Source of the DNA: Phenylobacterium sp.
Lineage (GTDB): Bacteria; Pseudomonadota; Alphaproteobacteria; Caulobacterales; Caulobacteraceae
Assembly (NCBI RefSeq): GCF_025351295.1
Contig: NZ_JANXWD010000066.1
Coordinates: forward strand, 1 to 35,106
Length of the DNA: 35,106 nucleotides
Direction of reading: 5' to 3'
This document shows, piece by piece, positions 1-8,093 of this stretch. The notes under the pieces were generated by a model that was not told where the DNA came from, did not search any database, and saw only the letters and a list, made by a program, of their open reading frames with translations. The translations under genes and the position numbers were made by a program. How positions within the stretch are numbered: position 1 is the first letter of the stretch; each line of letters starts with the position of its first letter.

Positions 1-1
1 G

Positions 2-1117
2 CGCGGCGGCTTCGGCGGCCCGGCCATGGTCTCGGTCTCGGTGATCCGGCCCCACGCCTTCGAGGACACCATCGAGGTGCTGGGCGTGGCCAAGGGCCGT
101 CAGTCGGTGACCCTGACCGCCGCGGCCACCCAGTTGATCGACCGCATCCGCTTCACCGACGGCCAGCACGTCAAGAAGGGCGCGATCCTGGTCGAGCTGA
201 AGAACACCGAGCAGGACGCCGGCACGGCGCAGGCGCAGGCGCGCCTGGTCGAGGCCCAGCGCGCCTATGACCGCTACAAGACCCTGGGCGAGAAAGGCTT
301 CGCCTCGAAGGCGTCCATCGAACAGTACGAGGCGGCCTGGCGCTCGGCCCAGGCCGATGTCGCCGCGGCCCAGGCGCGGCAGAACGACCGCATGATCCGC
401 GCGCCGTTCGCCGGCGTGGTGGGCCTGTCCGACGTGGCGCCGGGGGCCCTGGTGAACCCGGGCGCGCCGATCGTCACCCTGGACGACGTCTCCGTGATGC
501 GCGTCGATTTCCAGGTGCCGGAGCGCTACCTGGCCCAACTCCGCGAGGGTCAGGCCGTGCTGGCGACGGCCGACGCCTATCCGGGCGAGACGATCAGCGG
601 CCGGATCTCGCGGCTGGACACCCGGGTGGACGAGCGCACACGCGCCATCATCGCCCGCGCCGAATTCGCCAACGCCGGCGGCAAACTGAAGCCCGGCATG
701 ATGATCCGGGTCGGCATCTCGCGCGGCCAGCGCACCAGCCCCAGCGCGCCGGAATCGGCGGTCTCGATCCAGGGCGAGGGGTCCTTCGTCTACATGATCC
801 ATCAGCGTGGGAAGGCCGCGATGGTCGAACAGCGTCCCATCGTGACCGGCGTGCGCCAGTCCGGCTTCGTCGAAATCGTCGACGGCGTGAAGCTGGGCGA
901 CCGGATCGTGGCCGACGGCCTCAACAAGCTGCAGCCCGGCATTCCGGTGCGCCTGGCCCAGGCCGGCGGCGGCGAGCCTGGCGCACCGGCCGGCGGCCCT
1001 GGCCGCCCGGGCATGGCTCCAGGCGGGCCGAACCCTGGCGCGCCCCCGCCGGGCGGCGGGGCGACGTCCTCCTCTCCGACCGGAGCGCGGCCGATGGGCC
1101 CGCGGCCCGCGGCATGA
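2..1117 (+). CDS. RND efflux periplasmic adaptor subunit (membrane fusion protein), 5' end outside window
   Basis: Periplasmic adaptor that would link the inner-membrane RND pump encoded next to it to an outer-membrane channel. The frame is open to the window edge, and the residues before the first ATG (position 26) read on smoothly. No signal peptide or membrane anchor is seen, so the true start lies upstream. Visible parts are a lipoyl/barrel-sandwich half-motif (DGQHVKKGAILVEL), an alpha-helical hairpin rich in Ala, Gln and Glu, the second lipoyl half (IRAPFAGVVGL), a beta-barrel domain and a membrane-proximal domain. The last 50 or so residues are a Pro/Gly/Ala-rich tail, unusual for the family and probably disordered. 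The stop overlaps the pump start (ATGA at 1114-1117), which implies translational coupling. The exported substrate cannot be told from sequence. Confidence 0.93.
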   Translation, partial: RGGFGGPAMVSVSVIRPHAFEDTIEVLGVAKGRQSVTLTAAATQLIDRIRFTDGQHVKKGAILVELKNTEQDAGTAQAQARLVEAQRAYDRYKTLGEKGFASKASIEQYEAAWRSAQADVAAAQARQNDRMIRAPFAGVVGLSDVAPGALVNPGAPIVTLDDVSVMRVDFQVPERYLAQLREGQAVLATADAYPGETISGRISRLDTRVDERTRAIIARAEFANAGGKLKPGMMIRVGISRGQRTSPSAPESAVSIQGEGSFVYMIHQRGKAAMVEQRPIVTGVRQSGFVEIVDGVKLGDRIVADGLNKLQPGIPVRLAQAGGGEPGAPAGGPGRPGMAPGGPNPGAPPPGGGATSSSPTGARPMGPRPAA

Positions 1118-4100
1118 TGCTCTCCGACATCTCCGTCCGCCGCCCGGTGTTCGCGGCGGTCGCGGCCATCATGCTGTGCGTGGTGGGCTTCGCGGCCTTC
1201 AGCTCGCTGACCGTGCGCGAGCTGCCCAGCGTCGACCCGCCTGTGGTCGGCATCTCCACCACCTACCGCGGCGCCTCGGCCGAAGTGATCGAGGAACGGA
1301 TCACCGAGCTGATCGAGCGCCAGGTGGCCGGGATCGAGGGCATCGACCGGGTGACCTCGTCGTCGCGCGACGGGGCCTCGCGGATCAGCATCTCGTTCAA
1401 GCTCAGCCGCAACCTCGACGACGCCGCCAACGACGTCCGCGACGCGGTCAGCCGGGTCACCGCCCAGCTGCCCGAACAAGCCGATCCGCCGCAGATCCAG
1501 AAGGCCAACGCCGACGCCGCGCCGATCATGTTCATCAGCTTCACCTCGAAGACCATGAACCGGCTGCAGCTGTCGGACTATGCCCAGCGCTATCTGGTCG
1601 AGCGGCTCTCCACCGTGCCTGGCGTGGCGACGGTCGGGGTCGGCGGCGCCCAGTTCTACACCATGCGCATCTGGCTCGATCCGGACGCCATGGCGTCCCG
1701 CGGGATCACCGTCGAGGACGTCGAGACCGCGCTGACCACCCAGAACGCCGAGCTGCCGGCCGGCTCGCTGGAGGCGCCCACCAAGGACTTCACCATCCGC
1801 GTCCGGCGCGGCTATTCCACGCCGGCCGACTTCGCGCGCCTGCCCGTGACACCGGCCCGCCAGACCGCCCAGACCCAGGCCTCGGCCGCGGTCGGCGGCG
1901 CGGCCACCGGCGCGGGGGCCGCGCAGGGCGTCACCCGGTCGGTCGCCAGCGCCTCGGCCTCGCAGGGCTACGTCACCCGGCTGGGCGACATCGCCCGCGT
2001 CGAGGAAGGGCCGGACGAGCGGCGGCGCCTGTTCCGGTCCAATGGGCAGGACCAGGTGGGCATCGCCATCACCCGCCAGAGCCAGGCCAACGACCTGGAA
2101 ATCTCGGACGGCGTCCGCCGGACCATCGACGAGGTCAACAAGGCCCTGCCCAAGGGCACCAAGCTTACGGTGGCGGTCGACTACACCGCGTTCACCCGCA
2201 ACGCGATCCACGAGGTCTGGATCACCATGGCCTTCTCGCTGGGTATGGTGGCGCTGGTGAACTTCTTGTTCCTGGGCACGGCGCGGGCGGCGATCATCCC
2301 GACGGTGGTCGCGCCGATCTGCATCCTGTCGACCTTCATCGTGCTGGCCGCATTCGGATTCTCGATCAACCTGCTGACCCTGCTGGCGCTCGTCCTGGCC
2401 ATCGGGCTGGTGGTCGACGACGCCATCGTGGTCGTGGAAAACATCCAGAGACGGATCGACGAGGGCGAGCCGCCCGTGGTGGCGGCACAGCGCGGCGCGC
2501 GGCAGGTGTTCTTCGCGGTGGTCGCCACCACCATCGTGCTGATTTCGGTGTTCGCCCCGCTGATGTTCCTGCCCGGCTTCATCGGCCGCCTGTTCGTGGA
2601 GCTGGCGGTCTCCGTGGCCGCCGCGGTGGCCTTCTCCGCCCTGCTGGCTCTGTCGCTGTCGCCGATGCTGGCCTCCAAGCTGCTGCGGCCGGCCAACAGC
2701 GAGGGCTGGCTGGCGCGCAATATCGACAGCGGGATGCACAAGCTGAAGACCTCGTACCACGCCTCGCTGGAGAGCCTGCTCGGGCGCCGCGTGGTGTCGT
2801 TCGGGGCCTTCGGGCTGGTGGCGTTCCTGGCCCTGGGCGCCTTCGTGATCTTCACCGCCTTGCCACGCGAACTGACGCCGGAGGAGGACCGCCGGCGCGT
2901 GCAGATCAGCATCTCCGGGCCGGAAGGCTCCGGCTACGACTACACCCTGGCCGCGACCAAGAAGGTCGAGGCGGTGCTGATGCGCCACGTCCGCGACGGC
3001 ACCCTGGACCGCTACATCTTCGCCCTGCCGAGGTTCGGCGGCGGCGGCGGCGGCGCGTTGTCGTTCAACTCCGGGGGCGGCAACAGCATCCTGTCGGACA
3101 AGGCCAAGATCACCGCGCCGGAGTTCGCCGCCAAGCTGAACCGCGAGCTTTCGTCGGTGACCTCCGTGCGGGCGATCATCTCGCCCGAGGGCGGCCTGCA
3201 GCGGGGCGGCCCAGGCGGCGGCGGGGGCACCTCCATGCAGCTGATCGCCACCGGGCCCGACTTCCCCGAGATCGCACGCGCGATGCAGCCGATCCTGGCC
3301 GCGGCCAACACCACCCCCGGCCTGGCGCGGCCGCGCCTGGACTATGAGCCCACCAGCCCGCGGGTGGTGGTGGACATCGACCGGGAGAAGGCCGCGTCGC
3401 TGGGCGTCTCGGCCCAGACCATCGGCGAGGCCCTGGAGACCATGTTCGGCTCGAAGCGGGTCACCACCTACATCAAGAACGGCCAGGAATACGACGTGCT
3501 GCTGCAGGCCGACCGGTCGAAGCGCCAGACCGAGGCCGATCTCAACAAGCTCTATGTCCGCTCCGGCACGGGCGAGGCCATCCCGCTGGCCTCGGTGGTG
3601 AGCAGCCATGTGCGCGGCGACACCCCGGACCGGCCGCGCGTCGACCGCCTGCGGGCGATCACCCTCTCCGCCCAGCTCAACCCGGGCTATTCGATGGGCG
3701 AGGCGATCGCCTTCTTCAAGGCCGAGGCGGCCAAGTATCCCGGCCTCACGGTCAAGTGGGGCGGTGGCGCGCGCGACTACCTCGAGGCCTCGGGCTCCAT
3801 CGGGCTGGCGTTCGGCATGGCGTTGCTGCTGGTGTTCCTGGTGCTCGCCGCGCAGTTCGAAAGCTGGATCCACCCGGCGGTGATCATGCTGACGGTGCCG
3901 GTGGCGGCGGTGGGGGGGCTGTTCGGGCTATTGATGGCCGGGTCGTCGATCAACACCTACAGCCAGATCGGACTTATCATCCTGGTGGGGATCGCGGCCA
4001 AGAACGGCATCCTGATCGTCGAGTTCGCCAACCAGCTGCGCGACGAGGGCCTGTCGATCCGCGAGGCGGTGATCGAGAGCGCCTCGCTGCGCCTGCGGCC

Positions 4101-4359
4101 GATCATCATGACCTCGATCTCGGCGGCGGCGGGGGCGATCCCGCTGATCGTGCAGGGCGGCGCGGGCGGCGAATCGCGCCGCACCATCGGGGTGACCATC
4201 TTCTTCGGGGCGATCTTCGCGACGCTGGTGACCCTGTTCATCGTGCCGGTGTTCTACAACGTCTTCGCCCGCTTCACGAAGTCGCCGTTGGCCACCGCCC
4301 GGCGGATCGAGGCGTTCGAGGACGCTGAAAAGTCGCGGGTCGCCAACGCCGCCGAGTAG
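1114..4359 (+). CDS. RND (HAE1/AcrB-like) multidrug efflux pump, inner-membrane subunit
   Basis: Proton-driven trimeric exporter of the AcrB/MexB type, 1081 residues, a little longer than the usual 1030-1050. It starts with the typical cytoplasmic helix and TM1 (SDISVRRPVFAAVAAIML). TM4 carries the proton-relay pair D435-D436 in GLVVDDAIVVVEN, and TM10 carries the matching Lys at about residue 963 in GIAAKNGILIVEF. Two large periplasmic loops are present. Extra length comes from a low-complexity Ala/Ser/Thr insertion near residues 250-285 and Gly-rich stretches in the second loop. It is coupled to the adaptor by a 4-base overlap. No outer-membrane factor gene follows, so the pair probably uses a channel encoded elsewhere. 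Family assignment is firm; the substrate is unknown. Confidence 0.96.
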   Translation: MMLSDISVRRPVFAAVAAIMLCVVGFAAFSSLTVRELPSVDPPVVGISTTYRGASAEVIEERITELIERQVAGIEGIDRVTSSSRDGASRISISFKLSRNLDDAANDVRDAVSRVTAQLPEQADPPQIQKANADAAPIMFISFTSKTMNRLQLSDYAQRYLVERLSTVPGVATVGVGGAQFYTMRIWLDPDAMASRGITVEDVETALTTQNAELPAGSLEAPTKDFTIRVRRGYSTPADFARLPVTPARQTAQTQASAAVGGAATGAGAAQGVTRSVASASASQGYVTRLGDIARVEEGPDERRRLFRSNGQDQVGIAITRQSQANDLEISDGVRRTIDEVNKALPKGTKLTVAVDYTAFTRNAIHEVWITMAFSLGMVALVNFLFLGTARAAIIPTVVAPICILSTFIVLAAFGFSINLLTLLALVLAIGLVVDDAIVVVENIQRRIDEGEPPVVAAQRGARQVFFAVVATTIVLISVFAPLMFLPGFIGRLFVELAVSVAAAVAFSALLALSLSPMLASKLLRPANSEGWLARNIDSGMHKLKTSYHASLESLLGRRVVSFGAFGLVAFLALGAFVIFTALPRELTPEEDRRRVQISISGPEGSGYDYTLAATKKVEAVLMRHVRDGTLDRYIFALPRFGGGGGGALSFNSGGGNSILSDKAKITAPEFAAKLNRELSSVTSVRAIISPEGGLQRGGPGGGGGTSMQLIATGPDFPEIARAMQPILAAANTTPGLARPRLDYEPTSPRVVVDIDREKAASLGVSAQTIGEALETMFGSKRVTTYIKNGQEYDVLLQADRSKRQTEADLNKLYVRSGTGEAIPLASVVSSHVRGDTPDRPRVDRLRAITLSAQLNPGYSMGEAIAFFKAEAAKYPGLTVKWGGGARDYLEASGSIGLAFGMALLLVFLVLAAQFESWIHPAVIMLTVPVAAVGGLFGLLMAGSSINTYSQIGLIILVGIAAKNGILIVEFANQLRDEGLSIREAVIESASLRLRPIIMTSISAAAGAIPLIVQGGAGGESRRTIGVTIFFGAIFATLVTLFIVPVFYNVFARFTKSPLATARRIEAFEDAEKSRVANAAE

Positions 4360-4384
4360 TGAACTCCCCACGATCCAGGGCGGC

Positions 4385-4445
4385 GCCGGCCGGCGCCAGG
4401 GATCTGGATATAAGGGGGGGTGTCAGATCCCTGGGCCCGGCCGGC
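4385..4445. repeat. Long imperfect palindrome, REP-like or terminator hairpin
   Basis: Two 22-base arms, 4385-4406 and 4424-4445, are inverted copies with 20 of 22 matches around a 17-base loop that contains seven consecutive G. The inner ten bases (CAGGGATCTG / CAGATCCCTG) pair perfectly. The left arm also overlaps a perfect 16-base palindrome, GGCGCCGGCCGGCGCC, at 4382-4397. It lies between the convergent ends of the RND pump and the cytochrome gene and could fold on either strand. There is no U-run. A bidirectional terminator or a dispersed intergenic palindrome are both possible. Confidence 0.7.
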
Positions 4446-4512
4446 GGCGGGGGGCGCCGCCCTTCGGATTGGGGTGTCGAGTGACAGATGCTCGTCGTCG
4501 ACAGACTCACCA

Positions 4513-4536
4513 TGACGCGTGTGCTTCTGCGCGTCA
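4513..4536. terminator. Small inverted repeat beyond the cytochrome gene
   Basis: Seven-base arms TGACGCG (4513-4519) and CGCGTCA (4530-4536) enclose a 10-base loop, 43 bases past the stop codon of the minus-strand cytochrome gene. It could end that transcript, but no U-run follows, so the call is weak. Confidence 0.3.
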
Positions 4537-4578
4537 AGGTTGACTGATGTCGATTAATTGCGCTTTTCGAGCGAGCCG

Positions 4579-5085
4579 CTACTTGGGCTTGTAGCCGGTG
4601 GACACCATCAGGTAGGCGATGACGTCGGTCCGGTCCTTGGGGTCGCTGAGGCCGGCGAAGGTCATCTTTGTGCCGGGCACCAGGTCCGACGGCTTGGTGA
4701 GCCAGGCGTCGAGCTTGTCGGGCGTCCAGACGATGTTCGAGGCCTTCAGCGCATCCGAGAACTTGAAATCGGCATGGCCCTCGCCGGCTTTGGCGCCGAT
4801 CACCCCCTGGAGGTTCGGCCCGGTCATGTTGGCGCCGCCGGGGGGCAGGGTGTGGCAGGCTTGGCAGAGCGCGAACTTGCTCTCGCCGTTTGCCAGGTCG
4901 GCGGTCTTGTAGGGGGCGGGCAGGGCGGCCAGCGCCGCCTGCTTGTCGGCGTCGCTCATGGGCGGGGCAGGCGCGGCGGCGGAACCCGCCTGATCGCCGC
5001 CCACCGGCGCGGCCGGCTGGGACTGGCCGCAGGCCGAAACCAGGGTGGCGAGGGCGGCGGCGGCGAGGATCGGTCCCAGGCGCAT
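4579..5085 (-). CDS. Class I c-type cytochrome, predicted lipoprotein
   Basis: Small mono-heme electron carrier of 168 residues in the mature cytochrome c fold. The start at 5085 is chosen because it opens a clean lipoprotein signal (MRLGPILAAAALATLVSACG, lipobox Cys19) and has a CGGAG Shine-Dalgarno sequence just upstream; the earlier in-frame start at 5142 would bury the signal. An Ala/Pro-rich linker (about 20-45) follows, then the heme site C74-Q-A-C-H78 and a likely axial Met141 in PGTKMTFAGL. The C-terminal helix (DRTDVIAYLM) is typical of mitochondrial-type cytochromes c. It should sit in the periplasm tethered to a membrane. It is monocistronic in appearance, and its electron partner is not evident from neighbours. 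Confidence 0.92.
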   Translation of the reverse strand: MRLGPILAAAALATLVSACGQSQPAAPVGGDQAGSAAAPAPPMSDADKQAALAALPAPYKTADLANGESKFALCQACHTLPPGGANMTGPNLQGVIGAKAGEGHADFKFSDALKASNIVWTPDKLDAWLTKPSDLVPGTKMTFAGLSDPKDRTDVIAYLMVSTGYKPK

Positions 5086-5152
5086 GGAAGACTCCGGTGG
5101 CGAAAATCGCCGGCAAACTAGCGTGGCGCTTGGCCGATGCAAGCGGGCTCGC

Positions 5153-5605
5153 TCAGCGCCCCTTGCGGCGCTCGCGGTTCACCGCCTCGTCCAGCGCCTG
5201 CAGAAAGCGCGAGCGGTCATTGACCCCGAACGGCCGGGGCCCGCCGGTGATCTCCCCGGTCGAGCGGATGTGCTCCATGATCGAGCGCTGGGCCAGCGCC
5301 GCGCCGATGGAATCGGCCGTGAACGGCCGCCCGTTCGGCGCGATCGCCGCGCCGCCGGCCTTCAGCACCCGGTCGGCCAGGGGGATGTCGTTGGTGACGC
5401 AGATGTCGCCGGGCTCGGTCTGCTCGGCGATCCAGTCGTCGGCCACGTCGGGCCCGGCGTCGACGATCTGGCGCTTGATCAGCGGCGACGGCGGAATCTG
5501 CATGAAGCTGTTGGAGACCACGAAGGTGGTCAGGCCATAGCGGGCGGCGACCTTGTAGGTCTCGTCCTTCACGGGACAGGCGTCGGCGTCGATGAAGATG
5601 CGCAT
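5153..5605 (-). CDS. YaiI/YqxD family protein (DUF188, UPF0178)
   Basis: A 150-residue cytoplasmic protein that matches the DUF188 family along its whole length. The N-terminus MRIFIDADACPVKDE is the family hallmark, and conserved acidic patches follow (CVTNDIPLADRVL), with the typical NGRPFT and GGPRPFG segments. The family has a PIN-like fold and is often suspected of nuclease activity, but no function is established. The N-terminal Asp pair and the TND motif fit a metal site. The gene lies 67 bases upstream of the cytochrome start on the same strand and could be co-transcribed with it. No strong Shine-Dalgarno sequence is seen. Confidence 0.92.
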   Translation of the reverse strand: MRIFIDADACPVKDETYKVAARYGLTTFVVSNSFMQIPPSPLIKRQIVDAGPDVADDWIAEQTEPGDICVTNDIPLADRVLKAGGAAIAPNGRPFTADSIGAALAQRSIMEHIRSTGEITGGPRPFGVNDRSRFLQALDEAVNRERRKGR

Positions 5606-5780
5606 CGCGCCCGCCCCTACAGGAAATCGCGCGCCGCCTCACCCCTCTTGGCGCCGCCCGCGCTGGCCAGCATAGGCCGCCCCGCGTAGGCGTTGACGCA
5701 CCATCACAAGAGCTAGCCCGCAGCGATCGCCACAGCTTCCCCGGTTCGGGTCGCATGGACAACCTATCGAGAGCTCACAC

Positions 5781-6299
5781 CTAGCCCGTCAACGCCGCGA
5801 TCACCGCCTCCAGGACGGCGCGGGCCTTGCCGCGCATCTCGTCATCGGTGGCGTCCTGGATCGGGTGATCCACGAGGACATAGCGCGCGCCCTCCATGCC
5901 CAGCATCTTGCGCTGGGCCTCGGCGGCCTCAGCGAATTCGCTCGACGCTATGGAAACGGCCGGCAGCCCCTGGATCTCGAACCACACAGTGTCGTGCAGA
6001 CTGCACGTCGTGCATGATCCTCAATCGGCGAGGGCTTCGACCAGGACTTGGCATTCCGACTTGATCTGCAGCCGCAGGTCCGACGGACAGGGCTTGGCGA
6101 AGGTGGGCTTGGCGTAGCGCCGGGTCTCGACCCCGGGGTAGCGCGCCGCCAGCAGGCGCTCCAGCTCGTCCAGCAGGACGTTGCCGCGCGGCTTGCTGAT
6201 ATCCAGCAGGCCGATCACGCCCGAGATATGCCCGGTGCGCGGGGTGATCTGGCGCGCGACGGGCACCCGCTCGTCAGTGGGGTCCAGGATTGTCGTCAT
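5781..6299 (-). CDS. UGSC-motif selenoprotein (in-frame UGA read as selenocysteine)
   Basis: A 172-residue protein if the UGA at 6021-6023 is decoded as Sec93. Under the standard code it breaks into a 92-residue frame and a 68-residue frame. Both halves belong together: reading on gives D-U-G-S-C-T-T-C-S-L-H-D-T-V-W-F-E, the motif that names the UGSC family. The start at 6299 has a strong GGAGGA ribosome site six bases upstream. Sec93, Cys96 and Cys99 form a likely redox centre. The N-terminal half includes GVIGLLDISKPRGN and a Cys-Pro-containing segment; the C-terminal half (YVLVDHPIQDATDDEM) resembles a small alpha/beta domain. The same strand carries, upstream, a thioredoxin-like partner gene, tRNA-Sec and selB, which supports recoding. 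UGSC-containing proteins are known from selenoproteome surveys, but I know of no reaction for them; a thiol/selenol redox role is inferred. Confidence 0.9.
5993..6007 (-). promoter_or_regulatory. SECIS-like hairpin downstream of the Sec UGA
   Basis: On the minus strand, 13 bases after the UGA, the transcript reads CGUGC-AGUCU-GCACG: five paired bases around a five-base loop. The loop with its GU and flanking pairs resembles the apical part of the E. coli fdhF SECIS (UGC-AGGUCU-GCA), the site bound by the C-terminal domain of SelB. Distance from the UGA is in the range used by bacterial SECIS elements. It lies within the coding sequence, as expected in bacteria. Function is inferred; folding was judged by eye only. 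Confidence 0.7.
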
Positions 6300-6330
6300 C
6301 GACGTCCTCCGAAGGTCTGTGGCCAGTTTA

Positions 6331-7911
6331 TCAGCATTCGATTTTCCGCGAAACGACGGCCGAGCCCGCGGCGCCGGTGAGCCAGCCGTGGAAGGCGGCG
6401 GAGAACTTGCCGGCCTCGGAGCCGGCGACGACGATGTGGATGAACTTGCCATCGGCGAACTTCGGCGACGGCGTCGCCAATTGGGTCTCGGTCATCTTGG
6501 CGGCGGACGCGAGGGAGATTCCCGCGCCGGAGACCTCGTTGGCCACCATCTCGCGCAGTGGACGCGTGGTCACCGCCTGGATGCGGTCGCGCAATCGCGC
6601 CTTCGGGTAGGGGCCGCCGCTGGTCAGGGTATTGACGTGCTCGGGGCAGACCACCAGCAGGGCGTCCACGGGCATGCGATGGATCTTCGAAAGAAACACG
6701 CCCTCTAGGCCCAGGCCCAGGGTGCCGGCGATCTGATCGGGCCCGCGCGACTCCTGGTCGACGATCTGTACCGGGCCGCTGGTCATGGCGAACGCGGTGA
6801 CCACCGAGTCGTCCTTCTCGAACCCGCGCTCGACATGCAGCGGCTCCCAGGGCGAGCCTTCCTCCCATTCCGCGAAGCACATCGTGAACTTCATCGGGCT
6901 CGATAGAGTCGAGCGATCGGTGCCGCCGGGCCGGGCCCCCCCGACGTTGCGGACCACCAGCCGGACCGCGCGGCCAATGGTGGCGTTGGCGCGGTTGCCG
7001 TTGCCGAGCGCGGCCTGCTTCATGTTCATGCCGATGCGGCGCCGGATCGGGCCGTTGACCACCAGAACCGGCGAGGCGCCCATGGTGGTGGCGTTGACGC
7101 CATGGATGTTGAACTCGTCCGTGCAGACCGCCTCGATCGCGGCGATCACCACCGGCAGGTACTCCGGCCGGCAGCCGGCCATGACCGCGTTGATGGCGAT
7201 CTTTTCCACCGTCACAGGGGCCATGCTGGGCGGTACGACGGCCACGATGTCCTGGGCGTCGCGCGCCGTTCCGGACAGCATCCGCAGCACGCGCTCCGGC
7301 GTCGGCGCCACCACGGGCAGGCCGTCGCTGAAGCCCTGGTCGAACATGAATTCGTCGATGTCGTCGGCCGGCGCGATCTCGATCCGGCGCGCCCGGATCG
7401 GGCTGCCCTCGGCCTCGGCCAGCAGGCGGGCGTGGATGTCGGGGTCCAGGTGCTTCGAGCCGCAGCCCGGCCGCCAGTCCGGAAGGTCCGACCAGGCCAC
7501 GGCGGCGGCGGGGGCGGCAAGCTCGGCGGCGATCTGCCTGGCGAGGGTCTCCCACTCTTCCCGGACGAACCCTTCGAGCGGCGCGCGCTGCTCGCCATGA
7601 GCCCCGATCCAGTAGGCCGCCGGCACGATCTCGAAGTCCCACGCCAGGGAGGTCCGCAGCGCGCCGTCATCCAGGATCGGCAGGGTCAGGCCGTGGCGGT
7701 CCTTCAGGATGGCGTTGCCGTCGGCGGTCTGCCCGACCAGCCAGATGTCGGCCACATCGCCCCAGGCCTGGTGGAACGCCTCCAGCACCGGCGCCGCCAG
7801 GTTGCAGGTGTTGCAATCCTCCTTGACGAAGCAGATCAGGCTGGGCCGCCCTGTCGGGAATTGCCGGGGCTCGCCGGCCATGTCGCGCAGGGAGAACGGC
7901 GTCGCGGTCAT
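6331..7911 (-). CDS. Thioredoxin-like protein associated with the UGSC selenoprotein, function unknown
   Basis: A 526-residue protein. Residues 1 to about 130 look like a TlpA/thioredoxin-type fold with a CxxC site (FVKEDCNTCNLAAPVLEAF), a strand with IWLVGQ, and a cis-Pro-like segment (DFEIVPAAYWIG). A linker contains PGCGSKHLDP. The rest, about 180-526, has no named enzyme motif that I recognise. It includes FSDGLPVVAPTPERV, a segment with two Cys around INAVMAGCRPEY and VCTDEF, and Gly/Asn-rich stretches. It ends in ...RKIEC followed by UGA and UAA in tandem. The stop is 29 bases upstream of the selenoprotein start, so both are probably one transcript, and it begins only 42 bases past the tRNA-Sec 3' end. 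A redox partner role is inferred from the CxxC domain and context. Confidence 0.8.
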   Translation of the reverse strand: MTATPFSLRDMAGEPRQFPTGRPSLICFVKEDCNTCNLAAPVLEAFHQAWGDVADIWLVGQTADGNAILKDRHGLTLPILDDGALRTSLAWDFEIVPAAYWIGAHGEQRAPLEGFVREEWETLARQIAAELAAPAAAVAWSDLPDWRPGCGSKHLDPDIHARLLAEAEGSPIRARRIEIAPADDIDEFMFDQGFSDGLPVVAPTPERVLRMLSGTARDAQDIVAVVPPSMAPVTVEKIAINAVMAGCRPEYLPVVIAAIEAVCTDEFNIHGVNATTMGASPVLVVNGPIRRRIGMNMKQAALGNGNRANATIGRAVRLVVRNVGGARPGGTDRSTLSSPMKFTMCFAEWEEGSPWEPLHVERGFEKDDSVVTAFAMTSGPVQIVDQESRGPDQIAGTLGLGLEGVFLSKIHRMPVDALLVVCPEHVNTLTSGGPYPKARLRDRIQAVTTRPLREMVANEVSGAGISLASAAKMTETQLATPSPKFADGKFIHIVVAGSEAGKFSAAFHGWLTGAAGSAVVSRKIEC

Positions 7912-7953
7912 CGGGCGGTCCTTGTCTCTGCGCCTGGGCCTGGGCGCGGTCGT

Positions 7954-8048
7954 TGGCGGAGGTGGATGGGAATCGAACCCACCACACGCCTTTGGGACGT
8001 GTCACCGGTTTTGAAGACCAGGGAAGCCACCAGACTCCAGTCACCTCC
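7954..8048 (-). tRNA. selC: tRNA-Sec (anticodon UCA)
   Basis: A 95-base tRNA with CCA encoded. Minus-strand features are: 5' GGAGGUGA acceptor strand pairing with 3' CCACCUCC (seven clean pairs, the eighth A-C), a six-pair D-stem with a four-base UGGU loop (GGAGUC/GGCUUC), anticodon arm CUGGU-CUUCAAA-ACCGG with UCA, a long variable arm (ACACG/CGUGU), and a five-pair T-stem with UUCGAUU loop. The long D-stem, large variable arm and UCA anticodon together are diagnostic of selenocysteine tRNA. Discriminator G is followed by CCA. It sits between selB and the thioredoxin-like gene on the same strand and may be processed from a common transcript. Confidence 0.95.
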
Positions 8049-8093
8049 ATCGCGTCGACCCTAAAGCGGCTTACGTGGAACGCCGAAGCGGTT

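Noticed and set aside
802..3873. 1023-codon open frame on the minus strand opposite the RND genes
   Set aside because: It is antisense to two firmly identified genes, has a His/Arg/Gly-rich composition typical of frames opposite GC-rich coding DNA, and shows no domain.
5781..5987. Separate 68-residue gene starting at GTG 5987
   Set aside because: No ribosome site; the frame continues upstream through the UGA into a motif shared with the UGSC family, so it is the C-terminal part of the selenoprotein.
6321..6333. Second selenocysteine codon (UGA before UAA) at the end of the thioredoxin-like gene
   Set aside because: Only three-pair hairpins follow, and the next gene's ribosome site occupies the space. 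A plain tandem stop is the simpler reading; kept only as a minor point in a finding.
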